Of a stretch of DNA of 64,000 nt, positions 47,995 to 58,974 are shown piece after piece. The notes under the pieces were generated by a model. The model made no database searches and had not been told where the DNA came from. It was given only the letters and a program-made list of their open reading frames with translations. The position numbers were made by a program, and so were the translations under genes. The first letter of the stretch is position 1, and each line of letters starts with the position of its first letter. The stretch covers positions 310,001-374,000 of the forward strand of contig MCFH01000018.1 of the NCBI GenBank assembly GCA_002104945.1, given 5' to 3'. The stretch comes from Piromyces finnis. Lineage: Eukaryota; Neocallimastigomycota; Neocallimastigomycetes; Neocallimastigales; Neocallimastigaceae.

Positions 47995-50900
47995 GTAATC
48001 CAAAAATAGCTTCACTTAATAACAGTTCAGTTGATAATAATGAGTACTCTGAATATTCTGAGTATTCTGACTTATCAGATAATGAAGAAATATCTTCTAT
48101 TGAAGATAAAATTATTGCTGCAGCTAAAAGAAAAGCTAATGATGAAGAAGACTCTTCCAAGAAAAGAGTACAAAAATCATTAAAAGAAGACCCAAGACCA
48201 ATAGTTACCCCTGCTACTAGGAAGCAACAAGAACGTGAACTCAGTAATGAGAGTTTAGAATCAGGTTCACCATCACAACCCAAGAACCAACTTGACACGT
48301 CTGTTCTGAGTCAACCTAATATTAACAAGGAAAAAGAAAAAAGTAAAAGACTCAGAGAAAAACAAAGAAGTAAACCACCAACCCCCATAAATAAAGACGA
48401 AAGAGAAGAAAACGAAGATATGGAGGTCAGTATTGATACGGAAGATAAAGTAGAAGTAGAAAAAGCTAAAAAGAAAAATACAGATATTCTACCGACGTTA
48501 TTGAAAATGACTAAAGATAAAGAAAAAGATAAAACTAAAGAGGAGAAAGTCACACGTAATATCCAAATGAGAGGTGATACCAGTGATTATGATATTTTTG
48601 AAGATTTAAACACAGCTAAATGTGATATTACTTATGGACAGTTATTTAATGTATGCCCAAAAATAAGAACACAACTTTCCCAAGGACTAAAGTTAGAGAA
48701 AGTACAAAGCAAGGTATCAGGTGCATTAAATAACATAGTAGCTACTACAACCTTATTAAATAATATCTACCATGACTATATAAGTAAGAATAATGAAGCT
48801 TCAGAAGAGGATATAGCAATGGTGGATGCGACTGTGGATGGAATACCAGGAAAACTACTGGTGGATACGTGTAGTAACTTAAATGTTATTACATCTTCTT
48901 TTTACAAAAGACTACCAAAGGAATATGAAGTGGTAGGAATAAGCAAAGGACGTATTCGACTAGCTACTACTGATGAAGAATACTCTGAGGGTACTGTGGT
49001 GCGTATACCAGTTAGAATAGGAGAGGTAGAACTAGTGGTTGACTTCAGAATACTTGAAAAAGAAGAACCGTTCTATGATATGTTAATAAATTATAAAACT
49101 CAAGTAGATAATTTATTATATATAAATCCAGTAACCAAGAGCTTATGTCAAGTGAAAGAAAGAGGTGTAGTAGAAGAAATAGTACCTATCAATAACCAAT
49201 ATTATAATGAAGGAAAATTGGTATGTACTATTAAGAAGATACCAGATGGAGATACTAAAAGCTTGAAGTCTATTGAAGGTTTACCACCTCAGGAGTATAT
49301 ACACAATGAGATATTCTTGAACACCTTACCAAAAGATAAACGGAAAGAAATACTCCGACTTTTGGAAGAAAACTTAGAGATTATTGCGACGTCTTCTGAG
49401 GAATTAACGCCTTCTAAATTATCACCACATAAAATAAATCTAAAGGCTGGTGTAAAACCAGTTAAACAAAGAGCTTATAGGTTAACTAAATTTAAATCAG
49501 ATATACTAAAAGAAGAGTTAACTAAGCTAATAGAAAAAAAGTTAATAGAGCCGTCCTATTCAGAATGGTCCTCCCCTGTAGTTCTGGTTCCAAAACATAA
49601 TGGTAAGTGGAGAATGTGTGTGGACTATAGGAGAGTGAACGACCTCACGGAAAAGGACTCTTATTCACTCCCCTATATTGATGAAATATTTGATAGTCTG
49701 AACGGAGCCAAAATATTCACTACTATGGACTTATATTCAGGTTATCATCAAATTTCTATGCATGAGGAAAGCACTGAGGTTACTAGTTTTACTACCAAGT
49801 TTGGTAACTATCAGTTAAAGGTCATGCCGTTTGGGTTAACTAATGCACCAGCAACTTTTCAGAGGGAAATGAATAAGATATTATTTCCTTTAATAGGAAA
49901 TTGTGTATATAATTTTATTGATGATGTACTCATATATTCCAAGAGTGTGGAAGAACACATGGAACATATTAAGAGAGTATTTGAAATATTGAAAGAAAAT
50001 GAATTAAAAATAAATCTTGAGAAATGTAGTTTTATGAAGGAAGAAGTAAATGTATTAGGTCACAGGTTATCTACTAAAGGTTTGAGTCCTTTGGAAAGTA
50101 AAATAGAAGCCATAAGGAAGTGGGAAGCTCCAGGAAATATTCATGAGTTACGTTCATTTTTGGGTGCAGTAGGATATTATCGAAATTTTATTCCTAATTA
50201 TTCTCAAGTAACCGCGCCCTTATGTGAGTTATTAAAGAAAAATGTACGATATAAATGGGAAGAAAAACATGAAAAAGCATTTAAAGTATTAAAAGAAAAA
50301 CTGATAAACGCTCCCATTTTAAAGTTTCCTGAATTTGATAAGCCTTTTATCATACGTACGGACGCGTCGTATGAAGGAGTGGGTGGTGTTTTATTACAAG
50401 AAGATGAAACTAACAAAATAGAACACCCTGTACATTATATTAGTCGAAGTCTTAGTAAAGCGGAGAAGAACTATGGAATAACAGAGTTAGAAGGTGCTGC
50501 GTTATTCTTTTGCGTGAGTAAGTTAAAACCTTATATTTTAGGAAACCCGTACACTACTATGGTTTATACGGACCATAAACCACTTTTGGGTTTATTTAAA
50601 AATAAGGAACCAAATAGTGCACGTCACAACAGATGGTGTCTTACAGTAAGTCAGTTGGATATTGATATTCAATATGATAAAGGAAAGAATAATGTTATAG
50701 CTGATGCATTATCAAGAATGAAGAATAAAGAGGAGAAAAAGATACTGGTAACAAAAATTAATAAAACTAATAATGAAGAGTTATTAACCAAAGTTATTAA
50801 GGAGTTTATAGCTGAAAAATTTACTACCATAGATGGGAAGGACTATTTCGTAGATGGTAATAACTTACGTCAGCTAATATCTACTGTAGAAGAAAAAGTA

Positions 50901-51938
50901 AAGTTAATATTTCAAGCACATAACGTAGGTCATGAAGGTTATTATAAGACTTATCAAAGGTTAAAGAAAAATTATTATTGGAATGATATGATAGCGGATA
51001 TTAAAAGAATTATTAGCAAGTGTGAGAAGTGTCAAGTAAATAGACCACAACCTTATCCAGAACCAACTGAGGACAAAGCTACTAAAGTGGAAGGACCATT
51101 TGTACATCTAGGTTTGGATATTATTGGGCCATTACCTAAGACAAGAAATAGTAAACAATATATAATAGTCATAGTTGACTATTTTACTAAATGGGTAGAA
51201 GCCGAAGCGGTGGAAACTGTTACTTCTCTGGACGTGATAAAGTTTTTAATAAATGTGTTTGCAAGACATGGGGTACCACAAGTTATTACTACAGATAATG
51301 GAACTCAATTTACCTCAGATATGACAAAGATATTTCTAGACCTATATGACGTATATGTGAAGTTCACAGTTCCCTACCACCCTGAAAGTAATGGATTAAC
51401 AGAAAACCGAAATAAGGAAATTGGGAAACTTTTAAGACTTTTAGGGAAAGAAAGTAAAGACTGGGATGAAGTTCTACCTTCCGCGCTTTGGGCCTTAAGA
51501 ACTACAAAGAATACGGCTACGAAACATTCAAGTTTTGAGCTAGTTTATGGTAGGGAAGACCAACAACCTTTTGATATAGCTGCCCGACCCACTAAAGATC
51601 AAAACAAGAGTTCCGATGAAATTCTTTTGGAAAAGTTTATAAATCACTACCGATGGACCCTAGAAGCTGCTGAAAATGTAAAGACGGCTAATAAATATTG
51701 GTCTATGAGAAGAGAAGAAAAATTAAGTATGAACCAAGCTAAGAAAATAAAAGTAGGTGACCTAGTTTTGGTAAGAAACTTCAGTAGAACAAAATTGGAA
51801 CCTTACTTTGTAGGACCTCTCAAAGTGGTCCAGAAACAGTTCAATACAGTAGTCTTAGCAGACCCAGAAACTGGAGTACTAATGAACAGAAATGTACATT
51901 TCAAAAATGTCGTTAAATATAACTCAGCAACGGAGTAG
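47967..51938 (+). CDS. pol: E4 Pol (protease, RT, RNase H, integrase)
   Basis: 1,323 codons in the -1 frame. A Ser/Glu/Lys-rich linker leads to a retropepsin-like domain with LVDTCSNLNV (Asp codon 48864), Cys replacing the usual Gly. RT has CVDYRRVN, MPFGLTNAP and FIDDVLIYS near 49915 (FIDD instead of YIDD). RNase H has RTDASYEGVG and TDHKPLLG. Integrase has HNVGHEG...CEKCQ, GLDIIGPL, TTDNGTQF and NGLTENRNKE, and a YFVGPLKV segment. There is no chromodomain. The organisation and sequence parallel E2, so the two are related families. The frame is intact throughout. Confidence 0.93.
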   Translation, partial: LDSGRRSTPSNPKIASLNNSSVDNNEYSEYSEYSDLSDNEEISSIEDKIIAAAKRKANDEEDSSKKRVQKSLKEDPRPIVTPATRKQQERELSNESLESGSPSQPKNQLDTSVLSQPNINKEKEKSKRLREKQRSKPPTPINKDEREENEDMEVSIDTEDKVEVEKAKKKNTDILPTLLKMTKDKEKDKTKEEKVTRNIQMRGDTSDYDIFEDLNTAKCDITYGQLFNVCPKIRTQLSQGLKLEKVQSKVSGALNNIVATTTLLNNIYHDYISKNNEASEEDIAMVDATVDGIPGKLLVDTCSNLNVITSSFYKRLPKEYEVVGISKGRIRLATTDEEYSEGTVVRIPVRIGEVELVVDFRILEKEEPFYDMLINYKTQVDNLLYINPVTKSLCQVKERGVVEEIVPINNQYYNEGKLVCTIKKIPDGDTKSLKSIEGLPPQEYIHNEIFLNTLPKDKRKEILRLLEENLEIIATSSEELTPSKLSPHKINLKAGVKPVKQRAYRLTKFKSDILKEELTKLIEKKLIEPSYSEWSSPVVLVPKHNGKWRMCVDYRRVNDLTEKDSYSLPYIDEIFDSLNGAKIFTTMDLYSGYHQISMHEESTEVTSFTTKFGNYQLKVMPFGLTNAPATFQREMNKILFPLIGNCVYNFIDDVLIYSKSVEEHMEHIKRVFEILKENELKINLEKCSFMKEEVNVLGHRLSTKGLSPLESKIEAIRKWEAPGNIHELRSFLGAVGYYRNFIPNYSQVTAPLCELLKKNVRYKWEEKHEKAFKVLKEKLINAPILKFPEFDKPFIIRTDASYEGVGGVLLQEDETNKIEHPVHYISRSLSKAEKNYGITELEGAALFFCVSKLKPYILGNPYTTMVYTDHKPLLGLFKNKEPNSARHNRWCLTVSQLDIDIQYDKGKNNVIADALSRMKNKEEKKILVTKINKTNNEELLTKVIKEFIAEKFTTIDGKDYFVDGNNLRQLISTVEEKVKLIFQAHNVGHEGYYKTYQRLKKNYYWNDMIADIKRIISKCEKCQVNRPQPYPEPTEDKATKVEGPFVHLGLDIIGPLPKTRNSKQYIIVIVDYFTKWVEAEAVETVTSLDVIKFLINVFARHGVPQVITTDNGTQFTSDMTKIFLDLYDVYVKFTVPYHPESNGLTENRNKEIGKLLRLLGKESKDWDEVLPSALWALRTTKNTATKHSSFELVYGREDQQPFDIAARPTKDQNKSSDEILLEKFINHYRWTLEAAENVKTANKYWSMRREEKLSMNQAKKIKVGDLVLVRNFSRTKLEPYFVGPLKVVQKQFNTVVLADPETGVLMNRNVHFKNVVKYNSATE

Positions 51939-51951
51939 CTTGAGTTTTAAC

Positions 51952-51962
51952 GAAGGGCATTC
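51952..51962 (+). promoter_or_regulatory. E4 polypurine tract
   Basis: GAAGGGCATTC directly precedes the 3' LTR. It is shorter and less pure than in E1 or E2. Confidence 0.55.
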
Positions 51963-52821
51963 TGTTAAGGAATGAACATAAATAGTTGAATTAGCTAGAA
52001 TTTTAGGAATTAACCTTCAACTATTTATATTCCTTACTAGTGTTTAACTCTATTTTTAAAATATAAAAATTATAATATATAATTTTTATACATTTTTCTA
52101 GTAATTATTCATATTTTTATTATATAGTTATATTATTTGTATATAGTTATTTAAGACCTTTATTATTAGTATTAGTATAATTACTTATAATATTTTATAC
52201 TTATAAATTTTACAAAATTTTATTATTAAAATAGTTATAGGAATTTTATTATTATTTAAGGTTTATTTTATTAATTAACTTTATTGTATAATATTTTATA
52301 ATTTGAAATTATGACATAGAATTTAATTATAATTTTTACTAAAAGAGGCAACTGTTACACACAAAACAGAAGATACCTCGACAGAAAAATTATTATTTAT
52401 GTCTAAAAAAGGGCATAATTAATTGAATAATATAATTTTATTATATGTCATAATTAAATATATAATATATGATATGCAAAAATGTTACACATATCATAAA
52501 TTAAAATTTTATTAATTATAAATTAAAAATTTTTCTATTCAAATATTAAGAGATTATTCATAATATATATTAAGGATTTAATTAATATATGTTACAGTGA
52601 ATGATCCATATATTATGAATGAAATCAATTTAAATCCTTAGCTATCCAAAACCATTAAATTTCAAATAATGGATAGTTGGAAAAAGTACGAGGATTTTTG
52701 AGAAAATTTTTAAAAACTGAAAAATCAAAAAATAAATTAAATGAATAAAAATTAAAATTAAATAAATTTTTATTTTTATAACTATTCAAGTGTTTTGTGA
52801 TATCTTATTTGAACCGTAGCA
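51963..52821 (+). repeat. E4 3' LTR
   Basis: 859 nt, followed by ATAA. Confidence 0.95.
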
Positions 52822-53015
52822 ATAAAGAATCTTTAAACCAAAATCTATTTAATTATATTATTATAAAATTTATTATTTTTATTATTTATTTTTATTATTA
52901 TAAAATAGAAATAAATACAATATTAACTAATATATTATTCATATATCATTCCCTATTGCTAACGTTCATAATTATATTTTATTTATGGTGTTTTTGAAAT
53001 ATATTGCATCATTTC

Positions 53016-53636
53016 TGATAAATAATAATTATAAATATATTATACATTTGATATTAGTAGAAAATTTTATTATAAAATAATTATTAAATAATTTTATATA
53101 GTTTATTATAAAAATATAATTTACATAAAATCAAATATTTTATAAATTTATATATTTGATTGGGTTAAATTATAAAAATAATTTTTAATATAAAGAATAA
53201 TAATAATTTTTAGTAAAAAATGAGAAGACTTAGATTATTAATAATAAGTTAAATTTTAATAATAGTTAATATAATTAATTAGTGAATACATAATAATATT
53301 TAAAAGACAAAAATAAGTTTTTATATAATAAAAATTATTGTTAAAAAGAGCGTAAGAACAATAAATAAAAGAAAATATAAAAACGAAATTAAACTTGTCT
53401 AATTTGTAATTATTGTGTTAATAATAAATAATATTTTATAGAATAAATCTGGTGTTATTATTCTATATAAATATTATTAAAATAATAAAACTATTAAAAC
53501 TATAAAATAACTTAAAATAAATTAATAAAACTAGTAGATATTGTTAAAGCTCGTACAATAGCTGTCGAGATAAAACAATATAAGATAACAGAAGAAGTAG
53601 TTAAAAAGTTATAATATAACTACCAATCCGTTATCA
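53016..53636 (+). mobile_element. Solo LTR of the E1 family
   Basis: 621 nt, TGATAA...TTATCA, flanked by TTTC at 53012-53015 and 53637-53640. It aligns along its whole length with the E1 LTRs but has several substitutions (for example tatacattt versus tataaattt, ataataattt versus ataatattt). It is therefore the oldest unit of the stack, consistent with being farthest from the tRNA. It arose by LTR-LTR recombination of a former E1-type element. Confidence 0.93.
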
Positions 53637-53640
53637 TTTC

Positions 53641-54971
53641 GATAAATAATGAAATTAATAAATATAAAATTATTATTATACCTGATTTTTAAGTTAACCC
53701 TAAAAGTAACTTAAAACAAGTTATAGTTTAATTAAGTACTTTACCAAAATTCTTAAATAAAATTAATCCTAAACACTGCATATATTTTGATTATTGAAAG
53801 AAAATAATAAACTTTAATTAATCGAGATCAAAATATATAACTCTTGTTAAATTAATTGTTAAATTAAATATTTAATAACTTCGTTAGTAAATTACACTTT
53901 AAAAGTAAACAAATATAATAATTCATGTTATAAAATAATATAATTAAACACCTTTATTAAAACATTAAAAATAATTATTACTTTAATTAATTGTAAAATA
54001 AACAACTTTTTATATTCTTTAACTTTTAATTATTTCTTTTATTGTTATTTCTAATTACTTTTATTACTTTTATTGTAAATAGTTATTAATATTATTGTTT
54101 TAATGTAAATAGTTTAAATTTAAAAGAAAATATAAATACATGTAAATATTCTTATTTTAATCATTATTATTATTATTAATAAAGAAATATTATATAGTTA
54201 GATTAATATTTTATAATTTTAATAATCACTTTTATACTTAAATAAATAAAATTTTAAATATTTAAATATTAGAAAAACAAGTGTTTCTAATAAAACAATT
54301 TAGTGTTTTAACAAAACAATTTTATTAATTTTTATAAAAACGATCTTAAATCTTAATCAATATAACTTATATAGTTATAACAAAAGATATAATATAATAA
54401 TCACTTTTTGAAGTAAAATTCAAAATTAAGATTATTACCAAATTATATCAATTTTGATACGAAGAGGATATTATCTTAATTCTATAAATGAATATAGAAA
54501 GTGATAATATTTGTATCTAAAATTTAATAAATAAAAATAAATAAGAAAATAAAAATAGAATAAATGATTTTTATACTTGTTCATTTGCAAGTCTTTGTTA
54601 GTTTAAAATATAAAATTATTTAATTTAATTATAAAGTTTTAATATTTAATAACTCTTGTATTATTAAATATATATATGTTATGGTTTAATACATCTTGAA
54701 TGTATGTAAATATAATCACAACTATTATTTTAATAAAATTTAATATTATTATCTAATTTTACTGGATTATTAGGAACATCTTTTAAAATAAAATAATTCT
54801 ATCACTATTTATACAAAATTATTATTTTAAAGTATAATTATAAACAAATATAAACTATTTAATTTAAAAATAAATAAACAATTAAATAGACAAAAAGTTT
54901 ACATTTATAGTTTTTAATTTAATAATTTTATACATGTTAATTATTTTAATTTTCAACTATCTGTGTTTTAA

Positions 54972-55044
<73 letters not shown>

Positions 55045-56311
55045 AATTCATAATTTATAAATTTAATTATTTATCAATTTTTGGCAGGTTAGCTACCTAA
55101 AAATATAATTATAATTAAGTGATAACAAACAACTTAACCTATTTCTAATAATATAAATTATATAACTTAAATCATCAATAAAAATAATTTGGTTTTTTAT
55201 AATCTTTTATTATATATTTTATATTAATTTTTATATTATAAATATGACTAACAGAAATCTTTTTAAAAATTAAGCAATGAATAAAAAATGTAATATCGGT
55301 ATCGATATTTAATAAATAATAATGAATATATCTATTAAAATCTAGATTTTAATATCATAATTAATAAATATATATATCAAAATATTAGTATATTATTTTA
55401 TAAAATGCAAATACATAAAAAATTGTTTGGAATGTATTTTATTTTCATAAATGATAACCCTTTAATACAAATAAATAATAATTTTAAAGTGTTAATAACC
55501 CTTTAAATATTAAACAAAGCAACATAATGACTTAATAATAGCAATGTAATTATTAAATAATAACAGCTTAATAAAAATAAATAAATAAGAAATAAGCTTT
55601 AAATAAAATATATTGCATCAAGTTATTAATTCTAATATTATATATAAAGAGTGCTTTAGAGTTTCTTTTTTGAATTTTTAAGCTAATAAATAATTGATTA
55701 ATAATTAATTACATAAAGTAGCATATTTAAAAATTCTGTTTAGTTTTACGATACATAGTACTTTTTATTCATTGTTTACTAGAAATTGTCTTTTTTTATT
55801 TTTTAAATCATTGATTAGTTTTTAGTAATAATTTGTATAACTTGTATTTATTAAATATAAAACAATAAAATCCGATAATTATTTATAATAAAATAGAGGA
55901 TTTTTATAAAAAAAATAATGATAAAAATTCAAAATTATTACTTATATACAATGAATTGTATGTATCTTCCATACAATGCATTCTATATTGCTATTATTGT
56001 TTTTATTATTAATGGTATATATTTGTTTATTGCTAATAATAATATAACAAAGTTTCTATAATTTTTATTGTTAAAGAGAAATAATAAAGAACGAGAAATA
56101 TTATTAATATTAATAGCTTATAACTAATATAAAATTTTAGGATAAAATTAAATAAAAAATATTAAAAAAATAATTAATTTTTTAATAATTAATTAATAAT
56201 CAATTTCTGTATTTATTTGATTATATAAAATTTCTATAAAATATAAGTTGGTCTTTTTTTAACACAATTCTATAGTTTTTAAGGAATTAATTTAACAAAA
56301 CTTTTTTATTA

Positions 56312-56345
<34 letters not shown>

Positions 56346-56491
56346 CAATAATAAAATATAATATTTATAATATAAAATTCTAAACAAAATGGTATAAATA
56401 AAAATAATATAAATGAAACAGAAATTCGAAAAAAAATTATTCATCATTGACTTTTTATTATTTAAAACATTATAATGGATTATAGTTTTCA
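53641..56491. other. Intergenic spacer with (ATT)n microsatellite
   Basis: 2.85 kb of AT-rich sequence, presumably the original upstream flank of the tRNA gene before the insertions. It contains about 24 ATT units at 54970-55042. I see no gene. Confidence 0.65.
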
Positions 56492-58245
56492 ATGTGGCAA
56501 AATTTAAACATTCCTCAATTCGTTAATCGAAATTTTGTAATATAATTTTTAATCCAAATATAGAATAAGTTATAATTTTTGAAATTTAAAATAAATATTA
56601 TATGTTGAAATTTCAATGTTAAATTGTAATATGCTATTTTTAAATAGGAGGAATATTATAGATGTTACTCAACTTCATTCATGCAAGGCAATGATAAACC
56701 AGATATTCATTATGGTGGAAAAGGTATTTATTACATTTATATAACATGTGTCATAACAATATCAATTTAATAATATACTTTTCATTATTGTATATATTTT
56801 TAAATTATTTTTTCAATAAAGTAATTATGCCTTCAAGTGCTTTGGATAAATTATGTAAATATATTTAATTTATAATTATAGAATTATACAATTAGTATTC
56901 TCATATAGTTTTATATATTTAAAAAAGCTCGTTTAAATATTGCTTATCCTATGCTTTTTGAATTAGTAAATGAACAAGAAGACAGAAAAACACATGCTGG
57001 TGTTTTAGAATTTACAGCTGAAGAAGGAAGAATATATCTCCCAAATTGGGTATGCAATTGAAATTTCATTATATATATTATTTCATAATAAAAAATAGGT
57101 TATAAAGTATTAATATAATTCTTTTCTGAAATGCCTTTTTATAATTAATGCTAAAAAATTAGATGATGCAAACTTTATTAATTCAGGAAGGATCAATTAT
57201 TAAAATCAAGAATGTTTCACTTCCTTTAGGGTCATTTGTTAAAATTCAACCTCAATCTGTTGATTTTCTTAATATATATAATCCAAAAGCAGTGTATGTA
57301 TTTTCTAGATATGAAAAAAAGAGAAAGAAAAAAAAAGTACTAAAAGTTTAACGAATGTTTATCTATTTATTTTGTTCATGTATAATCTTATATATTTTAT
57401 TATTATTATCATAATTTTATGTAAAAAATATAATATAAACAATTTAGTCTTGAAAAAACTTTAAATAACTTTTCAGCCTTAACTGAGGGTGACATTATTA
57501 CTATCAATTATAATGATAAATTTTATGATATAGAAATCTTAGAAATCAAACCAAAAGGACCAGGTATATCTGTAGTTGAAACCGATCTTGAAGTAGATTT
57601 TGCTCCACCAGTTGGTTACAAAGAACCAGAACCAGAACCTAAAGTTCAAAGTACACACACAAGCATTCCATCTTCCTATGAAACTATGAATATAGATAAT
57701 GATACAATTGATTTAAAAAAGACAGATTTTTCTGCATTTCAAGGTTCAGGTTTCCAATTAAATGGAAAAAAGAATAACAATGCAATGTAAAAATCTAAAA
57801 ATATGATAAAATATTAAAACTTCAAATTATTATTATTATTATTATTATTATTTTATTAATATATGTTGTAATTGTATAATATATAATATTAAAATGTGCT
57901 TTTTTCTTCTTCTTTAAACAGAGCAGGTAGTAGTAATAGTGATGATAACAGCAATAATAGTGTTAATAAAAAAATAGATAAAAATGATCCAGCAAATTTA
58001 AAGATATTGAGATTACCAAAAGGAAAACTATTTTTTGGTTACGAAGTTATACCTTTAAAGAAAGAAGAAGAAGAAGAAAAACCAGTAAGTTAATATAATC
58101 ATATAACTTTATATATATTAATATAAATTTATAAAATATATATAAATAATATATTAATAAAATAATATTACAATAAAAACAAAAGACTGTATTTACTGGA
58201 ACTGGTCATACATTAAAAGCCAAAAAGAAGAATAGAAAAAATTAA
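56492..58245 (+). CDS. UFD1: UFD1, ubiquitin-fusion degradation protein 1
   Basis: Eight exons by eye: 56492-56536, 56648-56723, 56822-56854, 56928-57049, 57163-57293, 57448-57786, 57922-58084, 58186-58245; 322 residues. Every junction restores a conserved UFD1 block: NFEEYYRCYS, HYGGKVIMPSSALDKL, SRLNIAYPMLFEL, GVLEFTAEEGRIYLPNW|MMQTLL, VSLPLGSFVKIQPQSVDFL, NPKAVLEKTLNNFSAL, VDFAPPVGYKEP, and the C-terminal FTGTGHTLKAKKK. The N-terminal two-thirds is the double-psi barrel plus beta-alpha roll that binds ubiquitin. With Npl4 it recruits ubiquitylated substrates to the Cdc48/p97 unfoldase for ERAD and proteasomal degradation. The length is normal for the family (about 300-360). Introns are 73-154 nt and AT-rich. 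Confidence 0.95.
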
Positions 58246-58346
58246 TTATATTGCATTCCGAGCATATGTAACTATTTTTTTTTTTTTTTTTTAATAAATA
58301 ATAATATAATAATAATAATACTGATAATTTCTTTTTTTTTTTTTTT

Positions 58347-58392
<46 letters not shown>

Positions 58393-58617
58393 TTATTTAG
58401 TAAAAATCATTATCAATAGCATCACCAATAACAACAAACAAACCAAAAAAATAAAAAATAAAAAATAAAAAAATAAAATAATATATAAAATAGAATATTT
58501 ATTTATGAAAAATTAAAAAAATAAATAAAAGTAAACATGCAAATTATAATAATAAAATTATTGAAATTAATGAATTATATATAATATTAGCATTCATTGT
58601 AACAATAGTATGTTTTG

Positions 58618-58654
<37 letters not shown>

Positions 58655-58974
58655 AGCATAAAATTTGATTTATTTATTTATTTAAAGTGTTTCCCTTATA
58701 TATTTAAAGAAGAAAATAATTACTACTATTACCAAAATCAATTATAACTTTTTTTTTTTTTTATTATTCTATTTTATTTTATTATATAAATTTACTTAAT
58801 TTTATTAAAGAATATATATATTATAAACATTGCACAATAACTAATACATCATGATAATAATAATTATAATAATAAAAAATAAATAAAAATAAACTATTAC
58901 TAAATTTTAAAAAAATGAAATTTCTTCATTGTTAAATGTTTTGAATTGATCTTCATATACTCAATATTAAATTT
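58246..58974. other. Convergent spacer between UFD1 and NUP98-96
   Basis: About 730 bp between two 3' ends. It contains a (TA)n run at about 58351-58387, a T-tract near 58273 and an A32 tract at about 58621-58652. No gene is seen. Confidence 0.7.

Larger units (their letters stand above)
45788..52821 (+). mobile_element. Ty3-type retrotransposon E4, complete
   Basis: 7,034 bp with 859-nt LTRs at 45788-46646 and 51963-52821 in which I saw no differences (ends TGTTAAGG/GTAGCA). The 4-bp TSD is ATAA (45784-45787, 52822-52825). PBS, gag, frameshift cassette, intact pol and PPT are all present. It sits immediately upstream of the tRNA-like promoter of the minus-strand SINE and inside that SINE's target duplication. 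It is related to E2 by Gag, Pol and cassette but has unrelated LTRs. It is the best candidate in the window for a recently active autonomous element. Confidence 0.95.
43996..53011. mobile_element. Solo LTR-like unit LTR-C, carrying nested SINE and E4
   Basis: After removing the SINE and E4, about 1.4 kb remains (43996-45220 plus 52826-53011). It begins TGATAC and ends GCATCA, with TTTC on both sides (43992-43995, 53012-53015). It contains a GATATAAAAGAGAG promoter-like box near 44820 and TTTTAGTT-rich sequence like that in the E2 LTR. No internal coding sequence remains. I infer a long solo LTR of a third family. A second copy elsewhere would be needed to prove it is an LTR. Confidence 0.6.

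Noticed and set aside
55605-55619. A 13-15 bp match to the LTR-C 3' end (atatattgcatca), considered as the end of another solo LTR
   Set aside because: The match does not extend upstream, there is no paired 5' end or target duplication, and such short AT-rich matches occur by chance.
56292-56492. 66-codon minus-strand frame with a poly-Phe run
   Set aside because: Created by an A-tract; no motif, and it overlaps the UFD1 promoter and first exon.
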